This document shows, in pieces, positions 35,345 to 45,656 of a stretch of 64,000 nt of DNA. The position numbers were made by a program, and so were the translations under genes. The number at the start of each line of letters is the position of its first letter. Positions within the stretch are counted from its first letter, which is position 1. The notes under the pieces are model-generated. The model was given only the letters and a program-made list of their open reading frames with translations. It was not told where the DNA came from and did no database searches. Source of the stretch: Apophysomyces variabilis (taxonomy: Eukaryota; Mucoromycota; Mucoromycetes; Mucorales; Mucoraceae); the NCBI GenBank assembly GCA_002749535.1, contig MZZL01000398.1:434001-498000 (forward strand), written 5' to 3'.

Positions 35345-36043
35345 ATGCTTATTGCCAAGGAGAACAGAAAGGCCATCTACGAGACCCTTTTCAAAGGTAA
35401 AATTGGAAAAGCAGCAGCACGGTATTTTTTGCTTGGGCTTTAACCCGAAGAAAATCCAACCTAGACGGTGCTCTTGTTGCTGCCAAGGATTTCAATGCTC
35501 CCAAGCATTCCGAAATTGACGTCCCTAACCTTGAGGTTATCAAGGCCATGCAGTCTTTGACTTCCAAGGGCTACGTCAAGACTCAGTTCTCGTGGCAATA
35601 CTACTACTACACCCTTACTGATCAGGGTATTGACTACCTCCGTGAATGTGAGTTAATTGTCTTGGACGATGAATTCTATGGCATAGCCCCGGTTGACATT
35701 GGATATTATGGATTTCTATAGACCTTCATCTTCCCACCGAAATTGTGCCCGCTACCTTGAAGAAGGCTGCTCGCCCTGCTGCTCCTCGTCGCGCTTGTAA
35801 GTTCATACAACAAAAAAAAAAGAGAAAGTGTAGAAGCTAAGAAATGCTACTTTAAGTCGGTGAAGGTCGTGAAGGTGCCCGTGGTCCCCGTGGTGACCGT
35901 GATGACTACAGACGTAAGGAAGGTGCTTCCGGAGACTTCAAGCCTGAGTTCCGTGGTGGTCTCGGTAAGATATCAAGTTTTGCTGGTACTCTGTGTTTTA
36001 TATCTAACGAATAATACTATCAGGCCGTGGTCGTCGCGAATAA
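35345..36043 (+). CDS. RPS10: Small-subunit ribosomal protein eS10
   Basis: Component of the cytosolic 40S subunit at the beak. Exons 35345-35396, 35465-35647, 35722-35796, 35857-35964 and 36024-36043 join to 145 residues in frame. Key segments: [68 protein letters not shown], and the Arg/Gly-rich tail with [15 protein letters not shown] ending GRGRRE. Length and tail match fungal eS10. Codon bias is strong. All four introns have GTRAGT/GTAAAA donors and are 41-75 bp. Confidence 0.97.
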
Positions 36044-37365
36044 ATGTCTTCTCGCTGCAAGACAAAAGAAACTGCGTATGATCCGTATTGCAATGGAGTC
36101 GTTATATCTATGATGCCTGCAGTATGTGGAGATGTTCTCTTGTCAAAAATACAAGACAAGTAAAACCTTCAACAGCTTTAAAATTTCGAGACCAACAACG
36201 TCTGTTCCGGGTGTAAGGGTCTTTTGATGAGTTCCATGTTATTCTCAGCCATGACTTTGCTAAGACGCTTCCTGACAAATCTGGCGTTCAAAGATGTACG
36301 TGGTCGTGGTCTATTTGTGCCTTTGGACTATGAAAGCGACCTATACGTAATTCTTATGTTTATGACGGGAGAAAAGGTCTTCTGCATCCTGAGACAACAA
36401 TGGTCGAAATTTGGTTATAATAGGAGCATAAATGTTCCATGTCTTTTTCAGGTTTTGTGAGCTTGGATTTACTTCCATGTGTTATGGTCAGCATGCCGTG
36501 TCTGCCTTCTTTATAAACTATTTAACGTGTGAGTGGCAAATGAGTAATTAAACCCATAGTTGGGATTTCAGATTTCGGTCATGGTAGTCATTGCTGCCAT
36601 AATCTACTCGATGGTTGTCATGGAACGAAGGTGATTTCACCGATCTTACATCCTCAGCAGTTGGATGCGAACAATTAATGTTAGCCTAAGCTGAATCAGT
36701 GATTAGCCACTTGTCAAAGAGATGACTGGCCATACTGTCCGCTTGGCATGGTTTATGGAACAAGTATCGTCTTATTTTAGGTAAATCTCGGACCTTTCAA
36801 CGAGTCCAAATCTGCAGCATAAGAAAAATCATTGTCCAACATATCAAAAAGACGGGTAAGCATGATGCAGTATTATAACTTGTATTTACTTTTTCTTTCA
36901 CGTCTCAACGACGCTGCTGGTCTCCATGATCTGACTCTCAATATCCAATCTCCATAATAGTACTCATCACCGAACAGCTCGTGCACTGCGTATGGATGAA
37001 CCCCGTCTCCGAATTCCAACTACTGCCGTCCACAGCAGTTCATTCCCGGTTGCTTCAAACGGGAATCATGACAGTAACGCAAGTACCGGATATTAGGCGA
37101 TTCATTTATCGCTTGTATGATGACGAACGGTTGCCAGAATTATCAGGGTATGACGCATCAAATTGTTCTCTGACCGAGTCGATATTCTGTCATCGTTATA
37201 TTAAATCGTATCCAGACATGATCATTGAACAAACCTTGCGAATGAAAACCAGATCTTGTTCCATCTCATTCTCGTTTCTTGTATTTAAAACGTTGACGGG
37301 TGTCGATATATCTCGCATACGTAAGAAAGGTTAAGGATTATATAGGCTTGTGGAACGATACTAAT
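36044..37365. other. Convergent intergenic region, unassigned
   Basis: About 1.3 kb between eS10 and the Sds3-like gene. Open frames at 36224-36460 and 36981-37334 (+) show no family I recognise and no coherent exon chain. They may be decayed transposon or gene debris. Part will be 3' UTR of the flanking genes. Confidence 0.35.
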
Positions 37366-38654
37366 TTAGTAATAAAGAAAAAGGATATGATCTGTGGCAT
37401 TACGCTTTCTCGGGATAGCTGTCCCAGATTTGCTATTGAGAACTTCTATTGTAGATGGTCCCGCACGAGTTCTCATTACTCTCCTACGATTCCGCGTTTG
37501 ATGCGTAGAAAACACAAAATCTAGCAAGAGCAAATAGAGGGAGAGAAAGAGGAAAAGGAAGCTTAGCACACATATTCAAGTTAGTTGATTTCTACCTGTT
37601 GGATGAGCCAGCTCTCCATCCTTATCATCTTTCAGCTGTCTCCGTTTTTCTTCAAGCATGGAGAACATGGCCACCTGGATATTATGTTTCTCGGCCTGCT
37701 TAAGTGTAAGAACTATTTCATAATGACATTTCTGTTTCGACATTACCTGCCAATCTTCTTCAATCTTTTTCGTATCTTTAGCGTACGTTTCATCCACCTG
37801 CTTTAGCTGATATTCCATCATTAGCCTTGCGTTTTCAATCATCTCAACCCGTTCTCGATCAAGATCAGCAAGACATTCATCAAAAACAATATGGTGACCT
37901 GCGCATTGCCATATCAACCAACGGAGCCGCAACAACAAAAAACCTTTCGAGCGATATCCTACCTTCTTCGACTGCCTGCAGCTCCTCTTGTAACTGTTTC
38001 ATCTTCTTGCTATATATGCTAAACAAGATAATAAGCACTAATTGTACATATCTTAAATCTAACCGAATTGGTGCCTACATTTCTCTATTCTCCATAAACT
38101 CGTGATCGATCATCTGAAGCTGTTCGTTATAGTCTTGCAACCGACTTGATCTTTCGATTTCCAAAGTCCGCCTTTCTTTCTCTAACTCGGACCTTTCAGT
38201 TCGATTGGAGAGCCGGCATTTTTGCCCACTTACCTTCCAGCCACTCTTCGCCATACACGGGATAATAATACATGCCGTCGTAGAAGATCGGGGATATTGT
38301 TGAAGACGAAGACGGCTCAGGTGGATATGACCACCGCCAATCCGCACCTTGTTTATTCGTAGTATAAGGATAGTAAGGTGTATGCGGATACGAAGCGGTA
38401 GATGTATGAGACTGCGAATCAGCTATCCGCGGCATATTCGGCATAGTCTGTTTTGCAGCCAAGGAGGGAACACTGCTTTCATGGACGGCATTTAGCCTGT
38501 CCACTACATTTTCGTTGAAGCTCCAACGCGGTTGCATTGCTTCATGGTGCATTGATTGTGGTAGAGGAAACATGTGTGGTGAAGAAGCAATGGGAGGTAA
38601 AGTATATCGTGAAGGTGAGTTTGACTTCTGATGAGGTAGTTGCCCATTAAACAT
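37366..38654 (-). CDS. Sds3-like subunit of the Sin3-Rpd3 histone deacetylase complex
   Basis: Sds3/BRMS1 proteins hold the Sin3 deacetylase complex together through a coiled coil. The start at 38654 is followed by a Ser/Pro/Tyr-rich N-terminal region of about 140 residues (to about 38230). The Sds3 core follows: RLQDYNEQLQMIDHEFMENR, KKMKQLQEELQAVEEG, FDECLADLDRERVEMIENAR, MEYQLKQVDETYAKDTKKIE and MFSMLEEKRRQLKDDKDG. An intron (donor GTAGAA near 37585, acceptor CTAG near 37518) seems to lead to a last exon with TRNRRRVMRTR, matching the conserved basic segment of the family, ending at 37366. If that intron is not used the protein stops at 37576. Internal introns near 37700-37750, 37890-37970, 38030-38080 and 38200-38240 are approximate. 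Confidence 0.8.
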
Positions 38655-40860
38655 TGTGGGAACAGTAATTGCTTTGTCCTAATTTCTCAACTGAAAATAG
38701 GGATGATCGTTGTTAATTAAGCGGTAATACGGTCTACAGCGAGAGATTGAAGAGAAGAGGTGCCCACGAGTCAATGCAAGTCAGCCGTTTCAGTGCTGAG
38801 TTTTAAAACCATATAATGCAGTTAGGCAGCCCTCGAACGAGTAAGCTCACAGTGGTCAATTGCCTCCAAACGTGTTGTGGAATAACAGTTGATTATCTCG
38901 CAGAGATCTGTTATTATCGATGAACTTGTTTGTCGTTGCCCCTTTATCAGCTGCATGTTGGGAAACATTAACAGTACTCGCATAAGGAAACCGCTAGCTA
39001 GATTAGCTTGTTTACTAGTTGCCCAATACTATGGTGTCTCTGATTTAGTCCAATTCACTTCACTATCTCCTTCAGTAGTTGAAGGTATGACGCATTTGCA
39101 AGCGCGATTTAGCATTTTCTTGTTAGACAACTCTAGCTGGACCGCATGCGTGGCGAAGAAGAACAAGTTCATTTTATGCTTTTCATCCGTTATACTCTTC
39201 CGTCTCCTTAACGTAATGGCGGAACGTTTCAGTTATCAATTCCATCCATTACTTGCATTTACATTCTATGAAATTTTTTGATAAGTATTGCACAAACAGA
39301 AAACCCGAATTTCATGACGAAAAGAGTCCCTGTATCAAAAGGCCAGCAGGATCGGCTACCCAAGCATGAAACACATAAACCATGTTAGAGGGACCCACAT
39401 TGACTAGATCAAAGAGCTTCCTTTTTTTTAAAAAAAAATATGAAACCGTCATCTGGACTTTACTTAATTCTTCGACAATGAAAGACGTCATTCGAGGTAA
39501 TGACAAAATGAGCACGACAATACGGTATAGAAAAGCTGCACACGTCGCAGGAAAGTGGCATGTCATACAAGACGCGAATTTTCTGATATTTTTGCGGCTT
39601 TTGATTACTCGAACTATGCGACGTCTGTGCGTCTTATATGCGACTTATCTCTCTATCTTCTCTCTATAAGTATACTGTATTTTCGAGTAATTTTTGCGCG
39701 CAAAAACATTTTGCCGGTATTACACAACCAGTTTCTTGCAAGGTGGTTCGACCGTCGTACTCTTTAGTTGATGTATATAGAAGTCTTTAGTTAGGAGAAA
39801 AGAGTACGTTCAGCAATGAATTAGAGGAATAGATTAGTCTTAGATGTTATCTGACGCTTTCTAACAAGGTTCAAAAAGTCGAGTTGCTCTCAGTAGCAAT
39901 TTGGTAGGTGGGTGCAATGTTGATGTGTGGGTCAAGAAAGTTGAGCTGCCATAAGTGGGTAGAAGAATATTAAGAAGATCATTAAATAGGCATTCGTGGA
40001 AAAATTTCAGCAGTAGTGAGAAGGGTCAAGTGTTTTTCAAAATGCAGCGAGTAGTTGAATATATTGTCTGATTGACCTCCACCCGTTTTATATGAGGAAA
40101 ATGCTCAATGATAGGATCATTATATAGAGGACTTTGCTCTATCCATTTAGGCATGTACCTTCAGTGAAAAATGCCGACTTATCTCTGTTTTTCCATATTC
40201 TATTGCCAACAGAAGTAACCATTCCTATGCTAACTTTGTCCTTCGCTCTGTAATTTTTTAACGTAAGATCAAGGTCCATAAGCTATGTTATACGAGGCAG
40301 GTACTTAGGCTTCAAACATTCATTCTGCTCTTTTTTTTGCCTGTCTGAAATAGTTGTCCACAAGCGATACTGGCTTATTTATGTTCTTATGTCTCCAGAT
40401 CGTTTTTCACGTTTTAAACTATTAATCTTACTTGGTGCATCTTTATTTCACAACACCATATCATATCGGTCACTTAGATACACCTCTTGAATATCTTACA
40501 TAAAATGAGGGCTTCATTTTTAGCAATATATTATGTTACCGTAAACATACGCTAGAAATCGCCAAAAATTCATTTCCTGCAGCCGCACGCGGCTGTAACG
40601 GAACGAGCGAAGCGAGTGCAGAAGGACTAGTTTGCATTTACTGTGTTTTTCCTATTTGTCTGCATGTTTCTAATTTTTATTTGCGGACTGGGATTCAAGT
40701 TCTTGTGGAATCCAAAAAATGCTTTTGCATGATTGGATCCCTTCTTTGCGTACAGTCGTGTCCATGTTCACTATATACTGAGATAGTTTATTTCAAACCA
40801 AAGCAAGACGAGTTTATTTAAAGAAGTGGTTCTCTATTTTTGCATCTAAGTAAAAAGCTT
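38655..40860. other. Gene-poor region, possible element debris
   Basis: Open frames at 38889-39281 and 39382-39669 (+) have no recognised domain and no convincing splicing. A GC-rich hairpin (CAGCCG-CACG-CGGCTG, 40580-40595) is followed by a GAGCGAAGCGAG motif. Both stand out from the AT-rich surroundings and may mark a mobile-element end. Otherwise nothing specific is seen. Confidence 0.4.
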
Positions 40861-40869
40861 TCAGAGTGT

Positions 40870-41200
40870 GTGATTCATCTTTGACAGTCTGAGCGCTTTA
40901 CTTTTCGCGCTGCTTGAACAATACGCTCTTGAATGTTATCGTCAACTCGTAAGGGCTCCCTTCTCACCCCAGCTATCACTTTGGTCTAAAACTCTTTTAT
41001 TGGGTTGAGAAAGGGAGAGTAGAGAGGAAGATAGAGACATTTGTATCCTGTTTCTTCGACCAACTGCTTAACCTTGGCTGGTGTATGGATGGGCGCATTA
41101 TCCATGACAAGATAATACCGTTCATTCCGTGGCAATCGAATCTTTTGTGATCGCCTAATAGACAAAGTTTAAAATACAATAGAAGAAAGGAGAACACTAA
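40870..41200 (-). pseudogene. Tc1/mariner transposase remnant
   Basis: The minus strand reads the second half of a DDE transposase catalytic core: YYLVMDNAPIHTPAKVKQLV (second Asp), then YLPLYSPFLNPIKEF followed by an in-frame TAG where the family has Trp. Then VIAGVRREPLR continues in the same frame to another stop near 40880. The third acidic residue region and the N-terminal DNA-binding part are missing. The remnant is too short and interrupted to be active. Confidence 0.85.
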
Positions 41201-41389
41201 CTACATTCAGGGAAAATAAAAGTGGAATGTAAAGCAATACAATTGAGCAGAACCGCAATTGTGTACCATTGCCCTGACAGCTTCTGATACCATAACTGAC
41301 AGAAACGAAAATGATAGCATCAATGACGTACATAAACAAATGAAGAGGGCTTATTTCCTCTACAAATGTTCCATTCTGTTCAAGACCTT

Positions 41390-42151
41390 CTATCAGACTG
41401 AATCCATTTTTTACTCTTGGGAGAATTGTTGTCATATCTCTGAATTGTTGTCATCCATAAGACATCCATTGATTTTCTTATCCATGACTGTGATGTTTGC
41501 TTTATAGTAATCACTTACTATTTAAAAGCGAAGGGACAACATCTTTTCAATTCTTTGGTTCTGTCATCCAAAAACATCCCCTGTATGTACTTCGCATTGA
41601 GTATATGTACGGAATGACTGATGTCTCTCTTCTGTAACCTTTAGCTTGCATGACCTCTGTCCCGAACCACCTTGGTTGTGTGAGTAAGCTCCCTGCACTC
41701 CATTAGGTAAGTGAAAAAGAAATGTTGTCTGTTTATGCACAGTGTCATTCATTATCTTCTGCTTCCAAGTCCTCGCCAGGTGTTGCATCGCTTCAAGTCC
41801 TCTGCAGTGCGTTACACTCTAACCGGCCACTCCCAGATGCCGTGTCTCTCTCTCGCCGCCCTCACCGACACAGGTGCGGGGCCGGCCCCTGTCTTTGGGT
41901 AGGATTACCCTTCGGGGTAAGTAAAAAAGATGTTAAGCTATCCTTCCATTTACTAACCATGAACATTCTTTTACGCTGCTCGAATGAATTTTGTGTCCAC
42001 TGGAGGACCAAGTTGAGGTAAGTAAAATATACTTCCCGCATAATCCATTTACTAATGACGCATATTTATATCCCTTTTAGCGCTAACTTGATCCTTGCAT
42101 GGACGCAAAATTTATTTAGAGTAGCGTAAAAAATTGTTCAATAAACAGTAT
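41390..42151 (+). repeat. Interspersed repeat, long copy A
   Basis: This matches 49120-49866 (copy B, direct orientation, about two-thirds identity by eye) over its whole length. Its last 120 bp match 5921-6045 inverted. It has strong splice-like signals: GTAAGT at 41706, 41920 and 42018; CACAG at 41745; a TATATCCCTTTTAG acceptor at 42080. It ends in AATAAACAGTAT, a poly(A) signal. The middle part 41750-41905 is GC-rich with open frames but no known domain. It may be a non-coding or poorly coding retro-copied transcript, or the end of a larger element. Homology may extend left to about 41340. Confidence 0.75.
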
Positions 42152-42439
42152 GTCACCTATGAGAACTTTTTATCCCATAGTACCATATAAGTTTGTTCCC
42201 ACCTACGAACCCAATGATATCGCTTGTCAGTCTTCTCTAAATTGTTGCTCTCAATGGAATGAAACTGTGCTTGTTTCACTGAAAAAGCACAGTCTGCTCT
42301 CAGGAAGCTATAAACCGTACTATTAGTGACTTAAAGGCTATCGAACTACTACATTAAATGCCTAGTCATTTGGGTGGCAAAAGCCGAGACAATAGTATCC
42401 CTTATATGAGATAGTAGATTGGTTAACAAAGTGTCCGGA

Positions 42440-42760
42440 GGCAACAATAGAGAACGAAGGAGAAACTAAGCTTGGAGGACGCTGATTTGTCCTGTCATCG
42501 TAGGAAAGTTTGGCAAGCTAGAAAGTTACTTTAATGAATACTTTGCTGTGCGCACCCTAGATCTTGTGAACAGAAGTACTCGGCTCTTCTTAAAACAGTG
42601 TGATAGGTGGAATGTTGAAGCTGATAATTGCGATACCGTATTCTAATCCAGGGCAAACCCCCTGCACATAGAAATGTGTCGATAATGATCAAGAGATACC
42701 GGACGGATTACACCCGAATGCATAAAGAATATTCATCGTAGCGATTGATCTTCAGAGCCT
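42440..42760 (-). pseudogene. LINE reverse transcriptase fragment
   Basis: The minus strand retains a degraded version of the post-RT segment seen at 61034-61405. It shows GLEYGIAI, then GAHSKV...KV, aligning to RPELEHGLPV and HSKTSTKVMLHLSNLP. There are several in-frame stops. It is a third fragment of the same LINE family as those at 4230-5870 and 61034-61750. Confidence 0.7.
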
Positions 42761-42877
42761 GTACCATTACTGTTTAAAGCTCTTTGAATTCTTCAGTTTG
42801 ATTATGAGCATGAGCCAAACATTGACTCTACCAACTTTATCTGTCATAAATAGCTATGACTTTGTCAAATTTAACTA

Positions 42878-43084
42878 CAGTGCCTTCCCGCTAATGTCAA
42901 TGCCTCGGTTAGAGCCCATCGATTGAAAATTAGACAGGGGTTGACAATAATGGGGAGGTGCAATACCTCCAAATTAGCATAAAAAGTCTTTTTCTTTTTT
43001 TTTCTTTTTCTTTTGGAATCTCATAATCACTGAAATGGACGAAGGTTGACACTAACAAAGTTTGACATTAGCGGGGAGGCGTTG
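42878..43084. mobile_element. 207-bp MITE with 23-bp TIRs and TA target duplication
   Basis: Left TIR 42878-42900 (CAGTGCCTTCCCGCTAATGT...) and right TIR 43062-43084 are inverted repeats with three mismatches in 23 bp. They are flanked by TA at 42876-42877 and 43085-43086. Inside, 42942-42980 holds degenerate subterminal copies of the TIR (TTGACAATAATGGGGAGG and CCTCCAAATTAGC). There is no coding capacity. TIRs starting CAGT with TA duplication fit the Tc1/mariner/pogo superfamily. Confidence 0.8.
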
Positions 43085-43086
43085 TA

Positions 43087-45506
43087 AGCGCTTCGCTTTG
43101 CTCTCCTTTTTTCGTGTCTTTTTTTTTTTTTTGCTATGACATAATAACTTGGAAGACGATCTTGTACATAATATAACATTAGGTATCCACCCAGGAACCT
43201 CTAACTGCAACAACGGGATGTGACATATTTGACCATTTTCGGGCTTGGAACTGAGTTAGCCAACAAAAGCGATTTTAACTCCTCGCTGCAGAAGCTCATA
43301 GTTCCATCGGTCGTTTCGGGTTATTGCTTTCTTTGGGTACCTGCCCATTCCTATTGTAATCTGATTGCATACAGTACGCTTTATCATGCCTAATCAAAAT
43401 GGCGGCGCATGAAAACTACGTCCAATGCCTACTATAGCACCACAACCTGCTCAATGTCAGATTGTCGCTGTGACAGTTTCCTGAGTTAAATATAGTGGGC
43501 TCATATATCCTAGATACCTGCGAAAAGAGCGCCGCGTCACCAAGGTACATATAGTGCAATTGGCTTACGTCTTTTGCTGCAAATATGAATATTCTTTCTT
43601 GTTTAACAGGTAGTCCGATTTAGGAGAGTCACTATGGTGAAAAGCAGTTGAGCAGTATGTCACATAAGTCGTGTCATTTTGGGCAAGTGATTCAGAAAAT
43701 CAATGCGTGGCAGAAACGTGTCGATTGACGTATATTGCCTTATGGGAACCATAAATGCCTACTATATCTACATACATTTCATGCACGTTTGAGAACAGCA
43801 TACGCGTTTCATCAGCTGCATGTCAAATGTGTAGTGGCACTGTAAGACCAACATTGATAAGGGCTGGATTACATAAACAAGTGGTGCAAAACGATATTGG
43901 AGCTAACCAGCTGGCTATCAAATAGAAGCTAATGTAAATGAACTATTTCCAGAACACACTCTATCAAAGCACAAAACTATCTATGTACTTGGCAAGTAAT
44001 CTCCGGATATAATTCTCCTTACAAGCTACGGGAAAAGTAAAGTGCCGATACCTAATTAATGAAGAAAGTGGACTGTCTTGTTATCTTAGTAGCAGTCCAA
44101 GCCCTGCTTAGCCAAGGGAGTACAAATATAAGAAATTGGAAAGGGCCACAGTGAGGTAGTCCAAATGCCTGATTCTCGTACTTTTTTGTTTACAGCTATT
44201 TTTATAATGTGAGAATCATCCAGACACGAGATCAAAATATCGATGGCAACACCCAACATTATACCGGAATTCACATGGCTGTTATTTCTGGCTAAATTAA
44301 TTGCAACGACAAACTCTTATAGAATAGACCTCGATCAAAACAAACATCGGAAGTCATATTCATACATTTGCAGTAGAGCGGCACGCTGCCGCTGGCGATT
44401 AAAATAAAAGGACCCTATTGTCTTTCATTGTGTAACAGTTGCATGCGATGATTCCAATTGGACAAACACAAAGAGACGAAGACATTCCCCGGGCCTACAA
44501 AAGCATGCTTACATCAAAGACATCTACACTGAATGGAATTCTGATTTGAAATCAATCATTACAAATTTTGTCATTTGATTGTAGGATAAATTTCCGGAAG
44601 CCCTATAAAGGGGAAAACCTGATGACCAAGGATCAGCCCTTGGTATGCTCAGCCTACTGACAACGAAGAGAAAAGCAAGGAGGGGAATCCAACCGAGTAG
44701 GATGACCGTGAAACGTTTTAGCGGCGTAGTACCGCGTCATGAGCCTTGAACCACGTGTTCTATCATGGTGGCCGGGCCATTGCGTCCGATCCGTTTATGA
44801 TACATGAGAAAATCGAAGCCTTTGACTGATAAACTATCAGCTTATTTACATCAACCACGTTTGTCTATGATCGGTTAACTCCGTTCTCACCGGCGACAAC
44901 AACAATAAAAGTGTTAGTCGGAGATAACCTAAGTTAATCATCTCCGTTTACTGTCCGCGGATTACTCTGATTTTTTATTACAAAAGGGGGATGAAACACA
45001 CAATCTATAGTTATGGCATGACATTATTTCTTTGTCTACTTTGTCTTAGTTTACACATATTTTATTTGCGAAGCCTCCATTTATCTAACAATATTAAAGA
45101 TAAATGCTATCAGTGTTTTGAGTTGCTCTGGGAGACGAAATGGTCGAGATAATAAACAAAAAATGGGTTTCATTAACCGCAAAGTCCGCCTGGCGGGGAT
45201 TCGGGCCAATTCTCCTTCGCTACACGGGACGCACGAATAAAATCGCGGTGTGACCAAGTCTGCCACGTGCCGGGAAAGATCGGCAACGTTGTCTGGACAA
45301 AAAGAAAAGAAAGCGTAACAGAATTCGGCACATATTCATAATGGTTCCTAATGAAGAAAAGACCGTGACATGGCCATACCTTCCGTCCCATAAATTAGCT
45401 GCAATTTTTTCGCGTTTTATCTTTTTCTTTCTCTGCATTACAACACACAAAGCCTTTTTTTTTCTTTTTCCATTTGCCTTCAATTACACATCTTCTATTA
45501 TCCATC
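43087..45506. other. Long gene-free stretch with tRNA-like boxes
   Basis: No gene or known repeat was recognised over 2.4 kb. Minus-strand sequence at 45254-45265 resembles a pol III A box (TGGCAGACTTGG) and 45197-45207 resembles a B box (GGCCCGAATCC), 46 bp apart, but no cloverleaf could be drawn. Bases 45420-45506 are a pyrimidine-rich leader before the microprotein ORF. Confidence 0.4.
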
Positions 45507-45656
45507 ATGTCGGACGGTCGCTGCATTCATTGTGGTCAAAAGGGACATTACTCCATGTAAGTTTTATTGAATGAAAATGGTATATGGATTATCAGTTTAC
45601 TAACAAAAACAATCAACCTATCCAGGATGTGCCCTAAGAAACCGAACTCAACTTAA
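45507..45656 (+). CDS. 26-residue single CCHC zinc-knuckle microprotein
   Basis: Two exons, 45507-45556 and 45626-45656, separated by a 69-bp intron with GTAAGT donor and CCAG acceptor, give only 26 residues. Residues 6-19 form an exact CCHC knuckle: Cys6-x2-Cys9-x4-His14-x4-Cys19 (CIHCGQKGHYSMMC). The intron interrupts codon 17 inside the knuckle. The ATG follows a long CT-rich leader like those of expressed genes here. CCHC knuckles bind single-stranded nucleic acid; such a minimal protein could act as a nucleic-acid chaperone or be a decayed exon of a larger Gis2/CNBP-like gene. No further knuckle is seen in the next 300 bp. Function is unknown. Confidence 0.6.

Noticed and set aside
36224..36460. 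Possible transposase or enzyme ORF downstream of eS10
   Set aside because: Translation in all frames gave no convincing match and no coherent exon chain; left as unassigned.
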